In this document: one piece after another, positions 44,955 to 56,205 of the stretch | Numbering within the stretch: the stretch's first letter is position 1 | Layout: each line of letters begins with the position of its first letter | Assembly (NCBI GenBank): GCA_946894095.1 | Contig: OX335650.1 | Location: 1,736,001 to 1,800,000 of the forward strand | Origin: Incurvaria masculella | Taxonomy: Eukaryota; Arthropoda; Insecta; Lepidoptera; Incurvariidae | Direction: 5' to 3' | DNA: 64,000 bases | Notes under the pieces: generated by a model | What the model was told of the DNA's origin: nothing | What the model saw: only the letters and a program-made list of their open reading frames with translations | Database searches by the model: none | Position numbers and translations under genes: made by a program

Positions 44955-45560
44955 TTTAGCCTAAAATATGCAAATTTATCTTCAAGTCATAAACATCTAC
45001 GGACTAAGGCCGAGAGTAATATATTTCTTATCCGGGGTATTCCAAATTTATGCCAGCCCACGCTCGAGAGCCGAAGGTGCTTCGACCTCATCGAAGGATA
45101 TAATTTGTGGTGAAAGAGTTTCCGAGCAGGCAGCTCTTCCGTGGGCTCCTGCATTGCATATGCAATCCTGAATAAAAAAATACATAGTTTTATATATGTG
45201 AGTATGAGTTAATACGTTTTAAGATATGATTATGAGTGTTTTAGAGGCGTAAGTACATAACCCGTCGAATGGTTTCCTGTGCCGGCAGGACGTGGTCGTG
45301 AGTATTTGGGTTGGGAAGGACTCGGGAACTCACTCAAACCTCGCGTTGCCTTGAGTTCCGGCGGCGTCTCGAAGCACGCGCAGTTGCGCGGAAGACGTTT
45401 CCTCCTGGCTCCACTCCTGGACACGAAGGCTAGCCGGCCACTAGACAATGGCTGGACCACACTAAATGTTCGCTTTTGTCGGCAAAACGCGAGGAACGCG
45501 ATGCCAAATGAACCGGACACGAATTCACACGATTGACAACCACTTGACACTTCTGTTTGA
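44955..45560. repeat. Unclassified block, possibly a dispersed element
   Basis: Two denser segments (45010-45170 and 45250-45545) break the AT-rich background. The first contains the perfect 14-base palindrome ATTGCATATGCAAT (45154-45167). The second is open in two overlapping opposite frames of 85 and 106 codons with no motif. A mobile-element untranslated region or an old gene remnant are both possible. Confidence 0.25.
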
Positions 45561-46855
45561 CAGCTGAAGCTGGCAAACTTCTTGTAATTTGAGACTAAAA
45601 ATGAGTATTCGTTTTAGATAATATGATTAATATGTTTTATGTACATATGAGTAAGAGTATGAGTTTTAGATAGTATGAATGTGTAAACATAACAAAAAAA
45701 TAATTCATGATTGCTTCTTTTTATTAGTGGTTTTTAACTTATATTTTTTCTAGTATGTAATTTTAAATTAATTGTATAGTAATTTGGAAATGTTGTTTAT
45801 TATTATTATAAATGTTAACTTAAAGTTATTTCTATTTAGTATATACTATCGTTTATTATTGCAATTATAATTTTACTTCTTCCATTTTAAGTTTGTCATT
45901 TCCGCTACCTAAAATAAGTATTTCATTTTTTTTAGATTATAGGAGTTCACTTGAAAAAAAAAACCGCGATGGAACTTCTATGCTCCATCGCAATGTGCTG
46001 AGTGAAATAAATTTCAACCATTTCAATTAAATACTTTATTTTGATCTGTTGTTTTATTTATTTTATTTTTTTCTTATTATTGAATAAATGTAGTTTTTTT
46101 TCTTTTTTAAAAAGCTTACTACAATATCAATTGCCTTCATGGAAGATTTAAAGATCGTAGCTGTATACGTAGCTACGATCTTTACACCTATTTATAAGAA
46201 ATACAAGAAAATCTTTTGCTAAAAAGTTAAAGAGCAAAATTATATGCTAACGATTCTGTTCTTATTTTGTTCAAGTAACAAATTGTGCTAACACTATTTT
46301 ATTAAAGTTATGGCATATTATAAAATATGAAGAATAAATCATTCATTTCAGTGCTTTGCAGTGAGTTTTGATCAAACAAAAGGGCTGCAAACTTTTGTAT
46401 TAAATTATTGTATATAAAAGACGTCTGCCCGACGATACCTTATAACATAGATGAATCATTACTTACTGGCGTAAGTGTGTTATAACTGGTGTAATATGTG
46501 TTAAGCAAGCTGGCCCTCTATTCCAATAAACTTATAACTAAGATTTTAACTCCTATTCAATTAATCACAACAAAAAGAGTGTTTGAGATGCCGCAGCTAT
46601 CAGGCTTACTGCTTTCGATCTATTAAAAAGTCATTTGATTTTATGGGTTGTCAAAAAATGTGTGTATCGATTCAAAATTGTATATTGTCCAACTTTGAAA
46701 CAATATTATACTGTATATCTATCTATATATAAATCCTATGTTTGTACACCGCTATCTATTGGCTATTTCGCAAGCTGTGTATCCATACAGTTGCGTTATC
46801 TATTTTTCGTCCCTTCGGCATTGACCTATTGGTGAAACATCTAGGTCTTCATTAA
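45561..46855. other. AT-rich sequence with two hairpins
   Basis: Hairpin TAAAGATCGTAGCT ... AGCTACGATCTTTA at ~46149-46184 (14 paired bases, 8-base loop), and GCGATGGA ... TCCATCGC near 45967-45992. Otherwise featureless. Confidence 0.5.
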
Positions 46856-47154
46856 TTTATGCTTATGCCATCGACGTCGGAGTGTCGCATGAATCCCGTG
46901 CTGCCGGGCGGCGCGGGGGTGGCTGAGGCGCGGGGGGAAGGCTCCGCCGGACGCGAACCGTCATATCTCCAAAGTCAATGAAGCGGCCCACGTCAGCAGC
47001 CCATGCAGGCTGCCCTTCATTACGACATTCAGGAGAAGCCTTACTTTATAAGGCGCGTATTAAACGACCTTAGATTTAAAATATCGAAGGTTTCTTAACC
47101 CGGCTCCCGATTCGGAACGAGCATGTTTCGGAATCTTGGCGTATTTATATTATG
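46856..47154. promoter_or_regulatory. GC-rich block, possible regulatory DNA
   Basis: 46865-47060 contains 'gccgggcggcgcgggggtgg' and dense CpG, unrelated to the repeats around it. Evidence is compositional only. Confidence 0.2.
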
Positions 47155-47275
47155 TTTTAGGTAACTGGACATGGATTGCTGATACTATATCATGATATAA
47201 GTACCTATCCTACCCCTATCCCCGTAGGAATACGGGGCCATGCCAGGACCTTCCCTCTATGAGCACGGCTAAATG
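47155..47275 (-). mobile_element. SINE-A fragment (3' half)
   Basis: 'aactggacatggattgctga', 'ggggccatgccaggacc', 'ccctctatgagcacggcta'. It is cut within the satellite-like block. Confidence 0.65.
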
Positions 47276-49012
47276 GGGAAGAAAACTGCTTATTTATCAC
47301 GACAGGTGGCGTCTAAGCGCGCTCACCTGGAAAATCTGTCAAAGCTGTCAGATACAAAATAAAACAGACTAGATTTGAAATGTATGCATATATACTCAAT
47401 CTATGTACACGAAATGACTCAATGTTTCCCTGTTATTCCGAAAAAAATATTTTTCTTAATTACGATAATTAAAAGAAATCTTGGGAAAGAAAATATCACA
47501 AAAATATAACCTAAAAATATTTCGTTTCATACTTTGTGCAGGTCAATGACATTTAAATTGGTTTGAAAACAAACAAAAGGTCTTATTTTCCTCTAAAATG
47601 TATTGTTAAGCATCAATAATTATGGGTATATAAATATTTCATCTAAAAACTAATACATCAATCTTGACCAGAATGACAGTTTGGAGTTTTTAAAGCGAGG
47701 TCAAAATGTAGGTGCAATAATTTTCTGAAAACTTTGAAGAGCTGCTCCAAATAGCAGCATAATGTACAAGTTCTAGGCAAACCTCCGTATAGTTAATGTA
47801 TAGTAAAATCAACGTTTTCAGTGTAGTGAAAAAGCAGTCGAAGTTTTCAAATCGATATAAAACTTTCAAATCAAAAAATTATATGTAATGAAACTAGATT
47901 GAAACTTTAAACGGCACGCCACACGTATCAGTTCAAGCGATCAGTAGCGCACTGGTTGGTCGAGCAGGGCTTGTGAGCAACTTCTCACACCAATGGTGTA
48001 GATGTGTGGTCTAACTATTAATAGATATACTGTCTTTTGGAATCATATTTTTCTCAAAATTCTCTTTAGACAAAAAGATGAACAAAATATAATAATAATA
48101 TAAAAGTACCACTATTTCCTGCATTTTTTTTAAATCCAATACAGATACTTGGCTATATAATATGTAAATGCATTTAATACTTTTTTTACCATAGCTATTT
48201 AAATATAAATATACATAAATATATATAATAAATATACACCATACACATATATATTGTATTTTTACGTCTAGCCATACCCTTAATAATATATCAACCACTG
48301 TTACTAAACTCAAATAGAGTTCCTGGAAAACGGGCAGCAGCCTTGTCTAGGAGCTAAAAATTAACACAAAAGCTAACAGCGCAATCACAAGACATATCCC
48401 GTTGCTTTCAGAACCCATTTAAATGCTGTACTAATAGATTATATATTATATTGTAATAATGATAATAAATAAATAAATAACTTATAATACAAACTAAAAT
48501 CTAACATTAACATTAATTAAAAAGAAAGACACCAAATTCTAAAAACTATATTATATCGTCCTCTAGAAAAGACGATGCGGCCATAGTACCGAGTACACTG
48601 GAAGCGTTTCCACGTTGAATGCCTATACTGATACGCTGCCGCAGGTTAGTACGTATCTATATTTTTCAGGTTTATTGGATTTGAACATCAGACTACGTTC
48701 ATGGTTCGAGCGCTGACAACACTATCGTGCAGAGCGCTTGTAAACGACTCTATTCAGATTAATCGTGTCTTACAACGGTCTCTTACCTTTAGTGTCAGCA
48801 AGCCAGGATTTGATTTTTTCGTAGTGTTTATACTCCGTGCCGATATTTCCACAGGGCCCCATTTTTTTTTTGTTATTACATTATTATTTTGTATTTTTGT
48901 TTTTCAAGTTTTTTCTTTTATGTTGATCGTATTCAATTAGTATTAGGGAAAGAAATAATTTTACGAAGTTGTGAATCATAATTGCCTAATGTAATAAAAA
49001 TATCGTAAAACA
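47276..49012. other. AT-rich sequence, no gene seen
   Basis: Includes low-complexity TA-rich DNA at 48060-48260 and 48425-48500. Frames of 79-100 codons are AT-driven and lack motifs. Confidence 0.4.
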
Positions 49013-49293
49013 ACCGGCCAAGTGCGAGTAGGACTCGCACTAGAAGGGTTCCGTACCATCGTATAAAATTTAACAAAAAAAAACACATTTTCTGTATGGG
49101 GGCCCGCTTTCAATTTAATTATTTTTAAATTTCACCTATTTTTTGGAATAGCGGCAACATGAATACACACTCTGTGAACATTATACTATAACGGTTCATG
49201 ACATACATCCCTGTGACGGACAGACGGACGGACGGAAAGCGGAGGCTTAGTAATAGGGTTTCGTTGGCACCCTTAGGGAACGTAACCCTAAAA
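49013..49293 (+). mobile_element. Dispersed element B copy
   Basis: 'ggccaagtgcgagtaggact', 'agaagggttccgtaccatcg', 'aatagcggcaacatgaatac', 'ggaggcttagtaatagggtt', 'gggaacgtaacccta'. Confidence 0.78.
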
Positions 49294-49840
49294 AATCCGT
49301 AAAAATCTGTGACTAGACTTTTATTTCGTAATTCCATACAAATCCTTCGAGTCGACTATATGTATTAAGCATGTAATACAGATGTATTACGTGTGATTTT
49401 ACTTGGCAAGGGCGCCTCCCTCAGCCTTCCTCGCCACCGACTCCGCGCGCTTCCCGAATACAAATTATTGCCAAAATTGCCATGTAAAAAACCAAAAAAA
49501 TACAAATTGTTTTCGCGGAATTGCGTGATTTTCAGGCACTCGCGAGTGTTGCCGCTGCGAACGCTAGACTAGGCTGGCTAATTTAGTTATTTAAATGTTC
49601 CGCTGCAACTCGGAATTTCGCAGGTTCGAATGAGTTTTATTTCGAAATGTTGCCAAAATGTAAATAAAGCACTCGCTCTAGCTAACAGAATACATAAACA
49701 TTTAATTAGTCATGCTAGTTGGATTTAAAATATTCCCTAAGCCAACAGTTTTAGGGTAAAATTGGAAACAGAGGGCTTTTGGCGGAAACTGTTTTATCTA
49801 TTTAGATTTTATATTGTAGGTATTTTTTTTATTACCGTAG
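49294..49840. other. Sequence between repeats, nothing recognised
   Basis: A GC-richer patch lies near 49405-49460. No gene or repeat assigned. Confidence 0.4.
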
Positions 49841-50461
49841 CCACTCGTCAGTGGCGAACCAAAATATGGTTCGCCACTGACGTTTCATAAACAGTGCCGA
49901 ACCAGAATTTGGTTCCTCTGAATATAGTAATATTGTTTATGGAAATATTAGAGACAGGGCTATGTTATGTACATGGGTAGAAAGAGGACGAAGCTACCAT
50001 CCCATTTGTGTCATTAGTTTGAAGTGCCACAAATAATATTTTACGGATACAGTTTCTTGTAGTGTGGTGAAATTTTAGAGTTTTACAGAAAGCACCATTG
50101 TGAAAAAAATATATTCGGAAACATGGTTGGATAATTTTTTATTGTTGCAAACGTGTAGTTAGCTACAATTTAAAAAAATATTTTTATTAAAATTACTTTT
50201 CCATATTAGGAATATTTTTTTTGGTCATATTCTGGGGTTTTTTTTTTCAACCCACGTGCAAAAAATTTTTTTTATGAAATCGTTAAAAGAAAATTAAATA
50301 AATAAAAAGCTCGTATCTTGCAGATTCCAAAACTATATCACACTTATACAGTTATCATACAAAAACGTGGAGAAAATACAAGTTGAACACAAAACGGAAA
50401 ATTGCCAAAACAGTCCCACAGTTTAGGGTTTTCGGCAGGTTTTGGCCCCACTGACGAGTGG
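49841..50461. mobile_element. Inverted-end element with internal 16-bp hairpin
   Basis: CCACTCGTCAGTGG at 49841-49854 and its exact reverse complement at 50448-50461 bound a 621-bp AT-rich segment. Just inside the left end is a perfect 16-bp stem, CGTCAGTGGCGAACCA / TGGTTCGCCACTGACG (49846-49882), and 'gccgaaccagaatttggttc' repeats the theme. Non-coding; probably a MITE. Confidence 0.55.
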
Positions 50462-50574
50462 AAAAATCTCAATTTATAAAAATCAAAATGCGATCAAAAT
50501 ACGAATTTATTGATGCTGCACTTTTTATAATAGTGAAAACAGCTCGTTGCGTAAAATCATAGGCTTAAGGTGGC

Positions 50575-51114
50575 CCAACCCGGCGGCCTCAACTCATTTG
50601 CGGGCACGGTAAAAAACCGTGCTGTTGCGCTCTAGGACCTTCTCTGTTTCTAAGAATAAGACAGGCTCCGTGAAGAGGAAGATGCAACCTGTCCACAAAA
50701 AAGACAATGTGCATAGTGTATGATTTGGTAAGATTTACGAAAATTTTAATTTCGAAACGACTTATAGCTAAAAGTAAACCACGACCGCTGTAGTCAAAAA
50801 TCTAACAAAAACCAAATCGATTCTAAATCTTGTATAAATAAGCTATGTCTGATGACTAATCTTTTTAAGATCTTCTTACTTGATCATTGCGTAATCCACC
50901 TCCAAAGTTATTGTATAAAACGCGCGAAAAATCCGAACTTTCGGACGTTATAACTTGGAAACCAAACACAATTTTACAATGCCAATGGTCATCAGACATC
51001 AAGTTCAATCAAATAAAGCTATTTTGAGCAACATTTTGGATCTCTGACAAGAAATATAGGCGTGATCTTCTTTCCCCTTTTGTATGGGGAGATGTGCGGG
51101 TTGGGCCACCTTAA
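50575..51114 (+). mobile_element. TTAA MITE (family 1), full copy
   Basis: 540 bp from TTAA (50575-50578) to TTAA (51111-51114), with GGTGGCCCAACCCGGCGG and GGTTGGGCCACC ends. The right TTAA is also the left edge of the palindromic MITE that follows. Confidence 0.88.
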
Positions 51115-51472
51115 GAGGATAATGAGGTCGGAATCGAGTTCCATATAATGGCTCGTGCCTGTGTCCTCAGTGAAATATTTTACTGCAATTCTGCACGTGC
51201 AATAAATCAACACATAGCTACATCTGAACGTTTCGATTTTTTTGATAACTTATCTTATATCGACGATATGAGCCTCTAAGGATGTGCATCAAAATGTTTA
51301 AGGGCGCATATAATGGATATAAGTTAAGTTATCAAAAAGATCAAAACGTACATACGTAGCTATCCATTGGTTTATTGGCTCTAAAAAAATCCAGAAAAAT
51401 ATTTCTTAATTTGAGTGAGGAAACAGGAACGATCCATTGTATGGAATACGTTTACCTCATCATCGTCTTAGG
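51111..51472. mobile_element. Palindromic MITE (family 2), copy 2
   Basis: Starts TTAAGAGGATAATGAGGTCG and ends 'acctcatcatcgtcttagg'. The arms continue through 'gttccatataatggctcgt' / 'gatccattgtatggaat' and 'ttttttgataacttatctta' / 'taagttaagttatcaaaaag'. Same family as 326-694. Confidence 0.75.
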
Positions 51473-51477
51473 CACAG

Positions 51478-51612
51478 CGCGCTATGCTAGGTCTATGCGT
51501 CTTACTCTTTCTGAGTTGAGCTCTGATATGAGCTCTCCCATGGTTCGGAATCCATGTAAAACATGTTGGGCTAGTATCATGACGGGGTTGTGGTTATTAC
51601 CCACCCCTGATA
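51478..51612 (+). mobile_element. SINE-A copy with large internal deletion
   Basis: Head-side words ('ctctttctgagttgagctc', 'ccatggttcggaatccatg') join directly to the 3' end ('gttgggctagtatcatgacg', 'gtggttattacccaccc'), so about 200 bp of body, including the satellite-like block, is missing. Confidence 0.55.
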
Positions 51613-51640
51613 CTTTTGAGATTACCGCGGTCGTTATACA

Positions 51641-52208
51641 TGTTTGAAAAATGTTACGGCTTTTCACGCGGCAGGAAGAGACATTCTCCGACGTTTCGGG
51701 CTAATCATGTAGCCCGTTGTCAAGGAGGCATCCGCCGCGTTCGTACGCAGCAGACGACTGAGGTGACCGCTAGGCTCGCCGTGGTCGTAAATCGTAGCTG
51801 TGAGTGGGGGCGGAAGCGGAGATGTGTTTGGCTGCGGACGACAGGCAGTATGAGCTGACAATATCGTCGCCGATATTATCGTCTGCTTTGACGATACTTC
51901 CTGAGTGGCTGAAGCACGGGGTTCCACATTCCTGAGAGCTTAAATGAGTCTTCTCGATTGAAGTTGTTGTGCTTCTTAATCTCGATAGCTTCTCGGACTA
52001 ATCTTGGTATAGTTCGTTTTTCGTCGGCGATTATGCCAACCTGATCGAAACGTATCCAGTGATTTGGTCCTGATTCATCAGGACCAAATTGGACCCATTT
52101 TGGCACCCACGCGGCGGATGCCTCCTTGACAACGGGCTGAATGATTAGCCCGAAACGTCGGAGAATGTCTCTTCCTGCCACGTGAAAAGCCGTAACATTT
52201 TTCAAACA
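51641..52208. mobile_element. Fold-back element with 99-bp arms
   Basis: Arms 51641-51739 and 52110-52208 are nearly perfect inverted copies: 'tgtttgaaaaatgttacggc', 'ttttcac', 'gcaggaagagacattctccg', 'acgtttcgggctaatcat', 'cccgttgtcaaggaggcatc'. The 370-bp centre has its own hairpin (tttggtcctgat/atcaggaccaaa near 52062-52086). Non-coding. Confidence 0.85.
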
Positions 52209-52441
52209 TATTTCCCACCCCTGTCAATGTTTGGATTTTACTGTATTTTCTGCTTTTTACTCGGTCTCTAAGTTGTACATAAATATTAACATGTTTTGAA
52301 ACGACTACTTACTTGCTAAAGGTCTAATACATCTTGTTGCCTCGTATTGCATTTATTTTTCTTGTAGATAGGATCATCAAATTAAACAAAATAATTTAAC
52401 TTAAAATTAAAACAATCGTTTAACTTGGAATAATTTAACAC

Positions 52442-52520
52442 TTAAGGCCATCGTCCACTAGGCGCGCCGAGTCGAATCGAATCAAAAAATCTCCTACCTC
52501 GGCGAAGAACCTAGTCGACG
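52442..52520. mobile_element. Small inverted-repeat element
   Basis: 'ggccatcgtccactagg' faces 'cctagtcgacgac'; about 80 bp. Confidence 0.4.
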
Positions 52521-52539
52521 ACAGGCTGCTATAAATGAT

Positions 52540-52975
52540 CCCCTAAAATCTTAAATTGGTATGCACCGCTCCGGACGCCCGCATGCATGGCCCCGGATTG
52601 CCCTCTCCGTTCCGATGTTTTGCGAGATCGTAATTAAAATTCATAGCGCAATATCTCGGGACGGCGGGTCATCCGTCAGAGGCAGATATTATTCAGGGGA
52701 TCCGCCGATTTAATTATTCCATTTATCTCGTTCTGCAGGGGCGCGCCATCAGAAATTTTACATTAATAAATATTAGAGTGGGCCTTCGCCGTCATAATTG
52801 TCGCGCTCGTTAATTTTAGCAGTCACAAATAAATGGCGCGCATTATTTACGCGGGGACGCGACTGTCGGCGGGTCGACGTCTCGGCGCGGCGTCTGGAGT
52901 GATTCGGCAACGGAGACGTCAAGGGGGCGACTGATGCTTTCTCGTTAAGGCGCTGGTACAAGCCAAACGCGAAGT
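52540..52975. promoter_or_regulatory. Candidate conserved regulatory module
   Basis: About 430 bp of balanced-to-GC-rich sequence free of the window's repeats, with blocks of AT-rich binding-site-like words set in CpG-rich DNA: 'gatcgtaattaaaattcat', 'ccgatttaattattccattt', 'catttatctcg', 'cgctcgttaattttagcag'. Such alternation is typical of insect developmental enhancers. No convincing frame exists. The inference is from composition and motifs only. Confidence 0.3.
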
Positions 52976-53029
52976 TTGGCGAGACACCGTATCTGAACTA
53001 CCTCACTTTGACGATTAGAAATTGTCTTA

Positions 53030-53572
53030 TTAAGGTGGCCCAACCCGGCGGGACTAACTCATTCGCGGGCACGGTACAAAGCCGTGCTGTCGCGCTCTGG
53101 GACCTTCTATGTTTCAAAGAAAAAGACAGGCTCCGTGATGAGGAAGATGCTAAATGTCCACAAAAAAGACAATGTGCATAGTGTATGATTTGGTAAGATT
53201 TAAGAAAATTTTAATTACAAAACGACTTATAGCTAAAAGTAAACCACGACCGCTGTAGTCCAAAATCTAACAAATAGATTCTAAATCTTGATTAAATAAG
53301 CTATGTCTGATGACTAATCTTTTTAAGATGTTCTTACTTTATTATAGCGTAATCTGCCTCCAAAGATATTGTATAAAACGCGCGAAAAATTCGAACTTTC
53401 GAAACTTATAACTTAGAATCCAAACACAATTTTACAATGCCAATTGTCATCAGACATCTAGTTCGATCAAATAAAGCTATTTTGAGCAAAATTTTGGATC
53501 TCTGACAAGAAATATGGGCGTGATCTTCTTTCCCCTTTTGTATGGGGAGATGAGCGGGATGGGCCACCTTAA
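53030..53572 (+). mobile_element. TTAA MITE (family 1), full copy
   Basis: 543 bp bounded by TTAA (53030-53033 and 53569-53572), with ends GGTGGCCCAACCCGGCGGGA and GGGATGGGCCACC and the typical interior. Confidence 0.9.
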
Positions 53573-53589
53573 GAGATACTAGCTGAGGT

Positions 53590-53830
53590 TCGGGTTAATG
53601 AAGTTTTGGACTGATGTCGGGCTAAATTATTTCCCGGATGTTATATGAGCTTCCCGTATTCATTCCCTATTTCAACCCCTTCGAGTATAATATTCGCTTC
53701 AAAAGGTAGTCTATGTCCTTCTCCAAGTTGCATCTGTATTCCTAAATTCATAGACATTGGTTTAGCGGTTTAGGCGCGAAGGCGCAATAGAGAGATAGAG
53801 TTACTTTCGCATTTATAATATTAGTATGGA
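53590..53830 (+). repeat. Dispersed repeat ending 'ttcgcatttataatattagt'
   Basis: The 3' part ('agtctatgtccttctcc', 'ggtttagcggtttaggcgcg', 'gagttactttcgcatttata', 'atattagtatggat') matches a repeat I know to be widespread in moth and butterfly genomes, probably a LINE/SINE 3' region. The exact class is uncertain. Confidence 0.45.
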
Positions 53831-54896
53831 TGATTTAACTTCTAGCGATTAAACTCAACTGTCTTTCTTTAGTTTATTTTTAACTCTTTTTACTAAAGTT
53901 AGAAATCGAATTGGAAAATGAATGATTTTTTACACATTAAATTACATTTTAACTTCTATCTAGCGATCAAACTCCTTTTATTAAAAAGTATGCAATTAAA
54001 AAAATCTACCGAGAAGTTATCAGCCTGGAGATTCATTTAGACTATGAGGCTACATCACTACATATTATTACATTTGTTCGTAGGTACACTGGGGTGGCGT
54101 TACGAGTTCACTTGCCCTACCTTAAGCACATTTACTGAAGAACATAATGTGTCTCGGATATGTATTTTGGAACGGTTAACATAATGTGGTCGACATTTTA
54201 TGAAACGTCGTCCCCGTTACCGGTGGCGGTTAGACGAGTCAGTTATGACTTGCCTAGCCGCTAGACAATGCCGGATGGTAATGAAAAATGCCTCTTTGCT
54301 TCTCTCGGGAGTCCACTGAAGCCGCCCACGGGCATCTGCACTTGAAATTCGTTGGAGAACCCCAATTCGCATTTTAGGTGAAAATGTATGGGTACATTAC
54401 TTGTCTGTTGCGTTTTTAACGATAACGGTGGACGAGTAGAGTTGTGCAGCTCCGCGTAATAACTGCAATTATCCGTGTGACATGCGATATACACAATTAA
54501 AATTATGCGATATTTCATATAATTTTAGTCGTGCATGAGAGTATCATCAATCTTCATTACATTTATTCTTATTTCAAAATTTACATGGGTCTGTGCACTC
54601 GATTATTAGGATTAATTGAATTGTTCGTGAATTGCGGGTTAACAGTTTTTAATTCGTTTGCCTCGGGCATAAAATCAGAAATCATCAGACTTTTATAGCA
54701 TTTGCAGTATAGACGATGGGGAAATGGTCCAAGGAAACAAGGCTCCAGCTAAAGAGCTTGGGATGGCTCGGCGTGCTGCTTTGGGTGAAACCGATTTCAA
54801 CACGGTACCAGAATTTATAGAACCAAGATGGCCGCATCGGCTTGTCTTGACGAGGGTTTTATTTTTGGGTTTTTATATATTTTAGATAATTACTTG
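53831..54896. other. Sequence between repeats, no gene seen
   Basis: No repeat or gene recognised. The minus-strand 85-codon frame at 54261 lacks motifs. Confidence 0.4.
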
Positions 54897-55232
54897 GTTG
54901 TTTTCTTTATGTAAGTGGACATGGAAATCTAATACCTTATCACGAAATTAACCTAACACACCACATGGGAACTAGGTGCCATCCCAAGACCTTCCTTAGA
55001 TTGCTGGCCTACGTTGAACTGGGCATCATTCAGTCAATGTGAAAGATCAACCCTACCACCTAGTAAAGTAAGTAAGGGACCTACAGTTTCAGGAGGAATC
55101 TGAACCACGGCCAGCCGCAACGGTTAAAAACTGTCACCCATCTGGAACCGTGGTTGGTCACGGTCAGAGTTGTTTCACTAAGCTTATCGAACCACAAGGC
55201 GGTCGCGCAACTGGGCTATCGAGACTGACAAA
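54897..55232 (-). mobile_element. SINE-A variant with composite tRNA/5S-like head
   Basis: Body words in antisense: 'gtaagtggacatggaaatct', 'tgggaactaggtgccatccc', 'ggcctacgttgaactggg', 'ccctaccacctagtaa'. In reverse complement the head reads TAGCCCAGTTGCGCG (A-box-like), then 'gataagcttagtgaaacaac' and CCAGATGGGTGACA, where the 5S-like A and C segments lie in the 37134 copy. It is more diverged than that copy. The satellite-like block is present but mutated and the adjacent part is deleted. Confidence 0.7.
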
Positions 55233-55236
55233 CACA

Positions 55237-55260
55237 CAAGTCAGTCAGTCAGTCAGTCAG
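55237..55260. repeat. Short (CAGT)n microsatellite
   Basis: Five to six tandem units at the edge of the SINE. Confidence 0.8.
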
Positions 55261-55813
55261 CGTGTTTGCGTCCACTGCTGGATATACGCCTCTCCGATTT
55301 TCCATAATTGCCACAAATATGTGAAAACCGTGTTTTGAATAAAGATTTAATAAGTTTAGCGACAGATACACTCTTAATTTGTCCTAACACAATCGTTGAG
55401 GGTGAGACCGTGACCCGATTGTGCGGTCTTAGGTCGGGTGATGTAATGTTTATGTAGGTCGCCCTTAATTAAATATTACCAGGTTCGGCCCATGATCTCC
55501 GCGTCTCTCACAAAGATCTCCGCTTCACTGTTGGCGGACATCGCCCATGAACAAAACTCAAACACTTTAGATTCGTGAACAGTTCTGCACACTTTTCGAC
55601 CATGTGTGTGTGCGTCAGAGTAGATGGAATTTCGCAATTTCTGCTGTAACTCCCTAAAATAGCAATTTACAAACAGTAACTGTATTTGTGAGCACACTAA
55701 GCAGTTATGTATTTAATGTCATAGACCAAATTATATTGAGTATTGCTAATTCGTAAATGGCAACTTTATGCGCTGTGCCTCATAATTATCTCACAAAGAC
55801 TATACGCCTTTCT

Positions 55814-56005
55814 ACGGTTCCGTACCCAATGGGTGCCAACGGAACCCTATTACTAAGCCTCCGCGGTCCGTCCGTCTGTGCGTCCGTCCATCCGTCCGTC
55901 CGTCCATACGTACGTCCGTTCGTCTGTCATAGGGCTGTATCTCATTAACCGTAATAGGTAGGCAGCTGAAATTTTCACAGAGTGTGTATTTATTTTGCCG
56001 CTATA
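55814..56005 (-). mobile_element. Dispersed element B, inverted copy with (CCGT)n expansion
   Basis: 'cggttccgtacccaatggg', 'tgccaacggaaccctattac', then an expanded CCGT tract (55866-55922), 'aaccgtaataggtaggcagc' and 'cagagtgtgtatttattttg'. Confidence 0.78.
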
Positions 56006-56205
56006 ACAGAAAATATTTTGTGTTTATTATCCAACCTAAAAATATTTAACGTTATTACTTATTGGAAAGAATATTGGTGGAGACACAATTGGCTTATTTT
56101 TCCTCCGCTAGGGGTACATACATCCTGGACTTATCAATTTTCACGTACGATTACCGCGAACGAAGGAACCGACAAGAAAATTCGCCGGAAGATTTACAAA
56201 TACAT

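Noticed and set aside
44968..45171. 67-codon frame as a small protein
   Set aside because: No motif, no conservation evidence, and it sits in an unclassified repeat-like block.
45230..45550. Overlapping 85- and 106-codon frames as genes
   Set aside because: Opposite-strand overlapping frames in a GC-richer patch, no domain, no splice or promoter support.
47276..49012. 100-codon frames in TA-rich DNA
   Set aside because: Composition-driven, rich in Tyr/Ile/Phe/Leu, with no domain.
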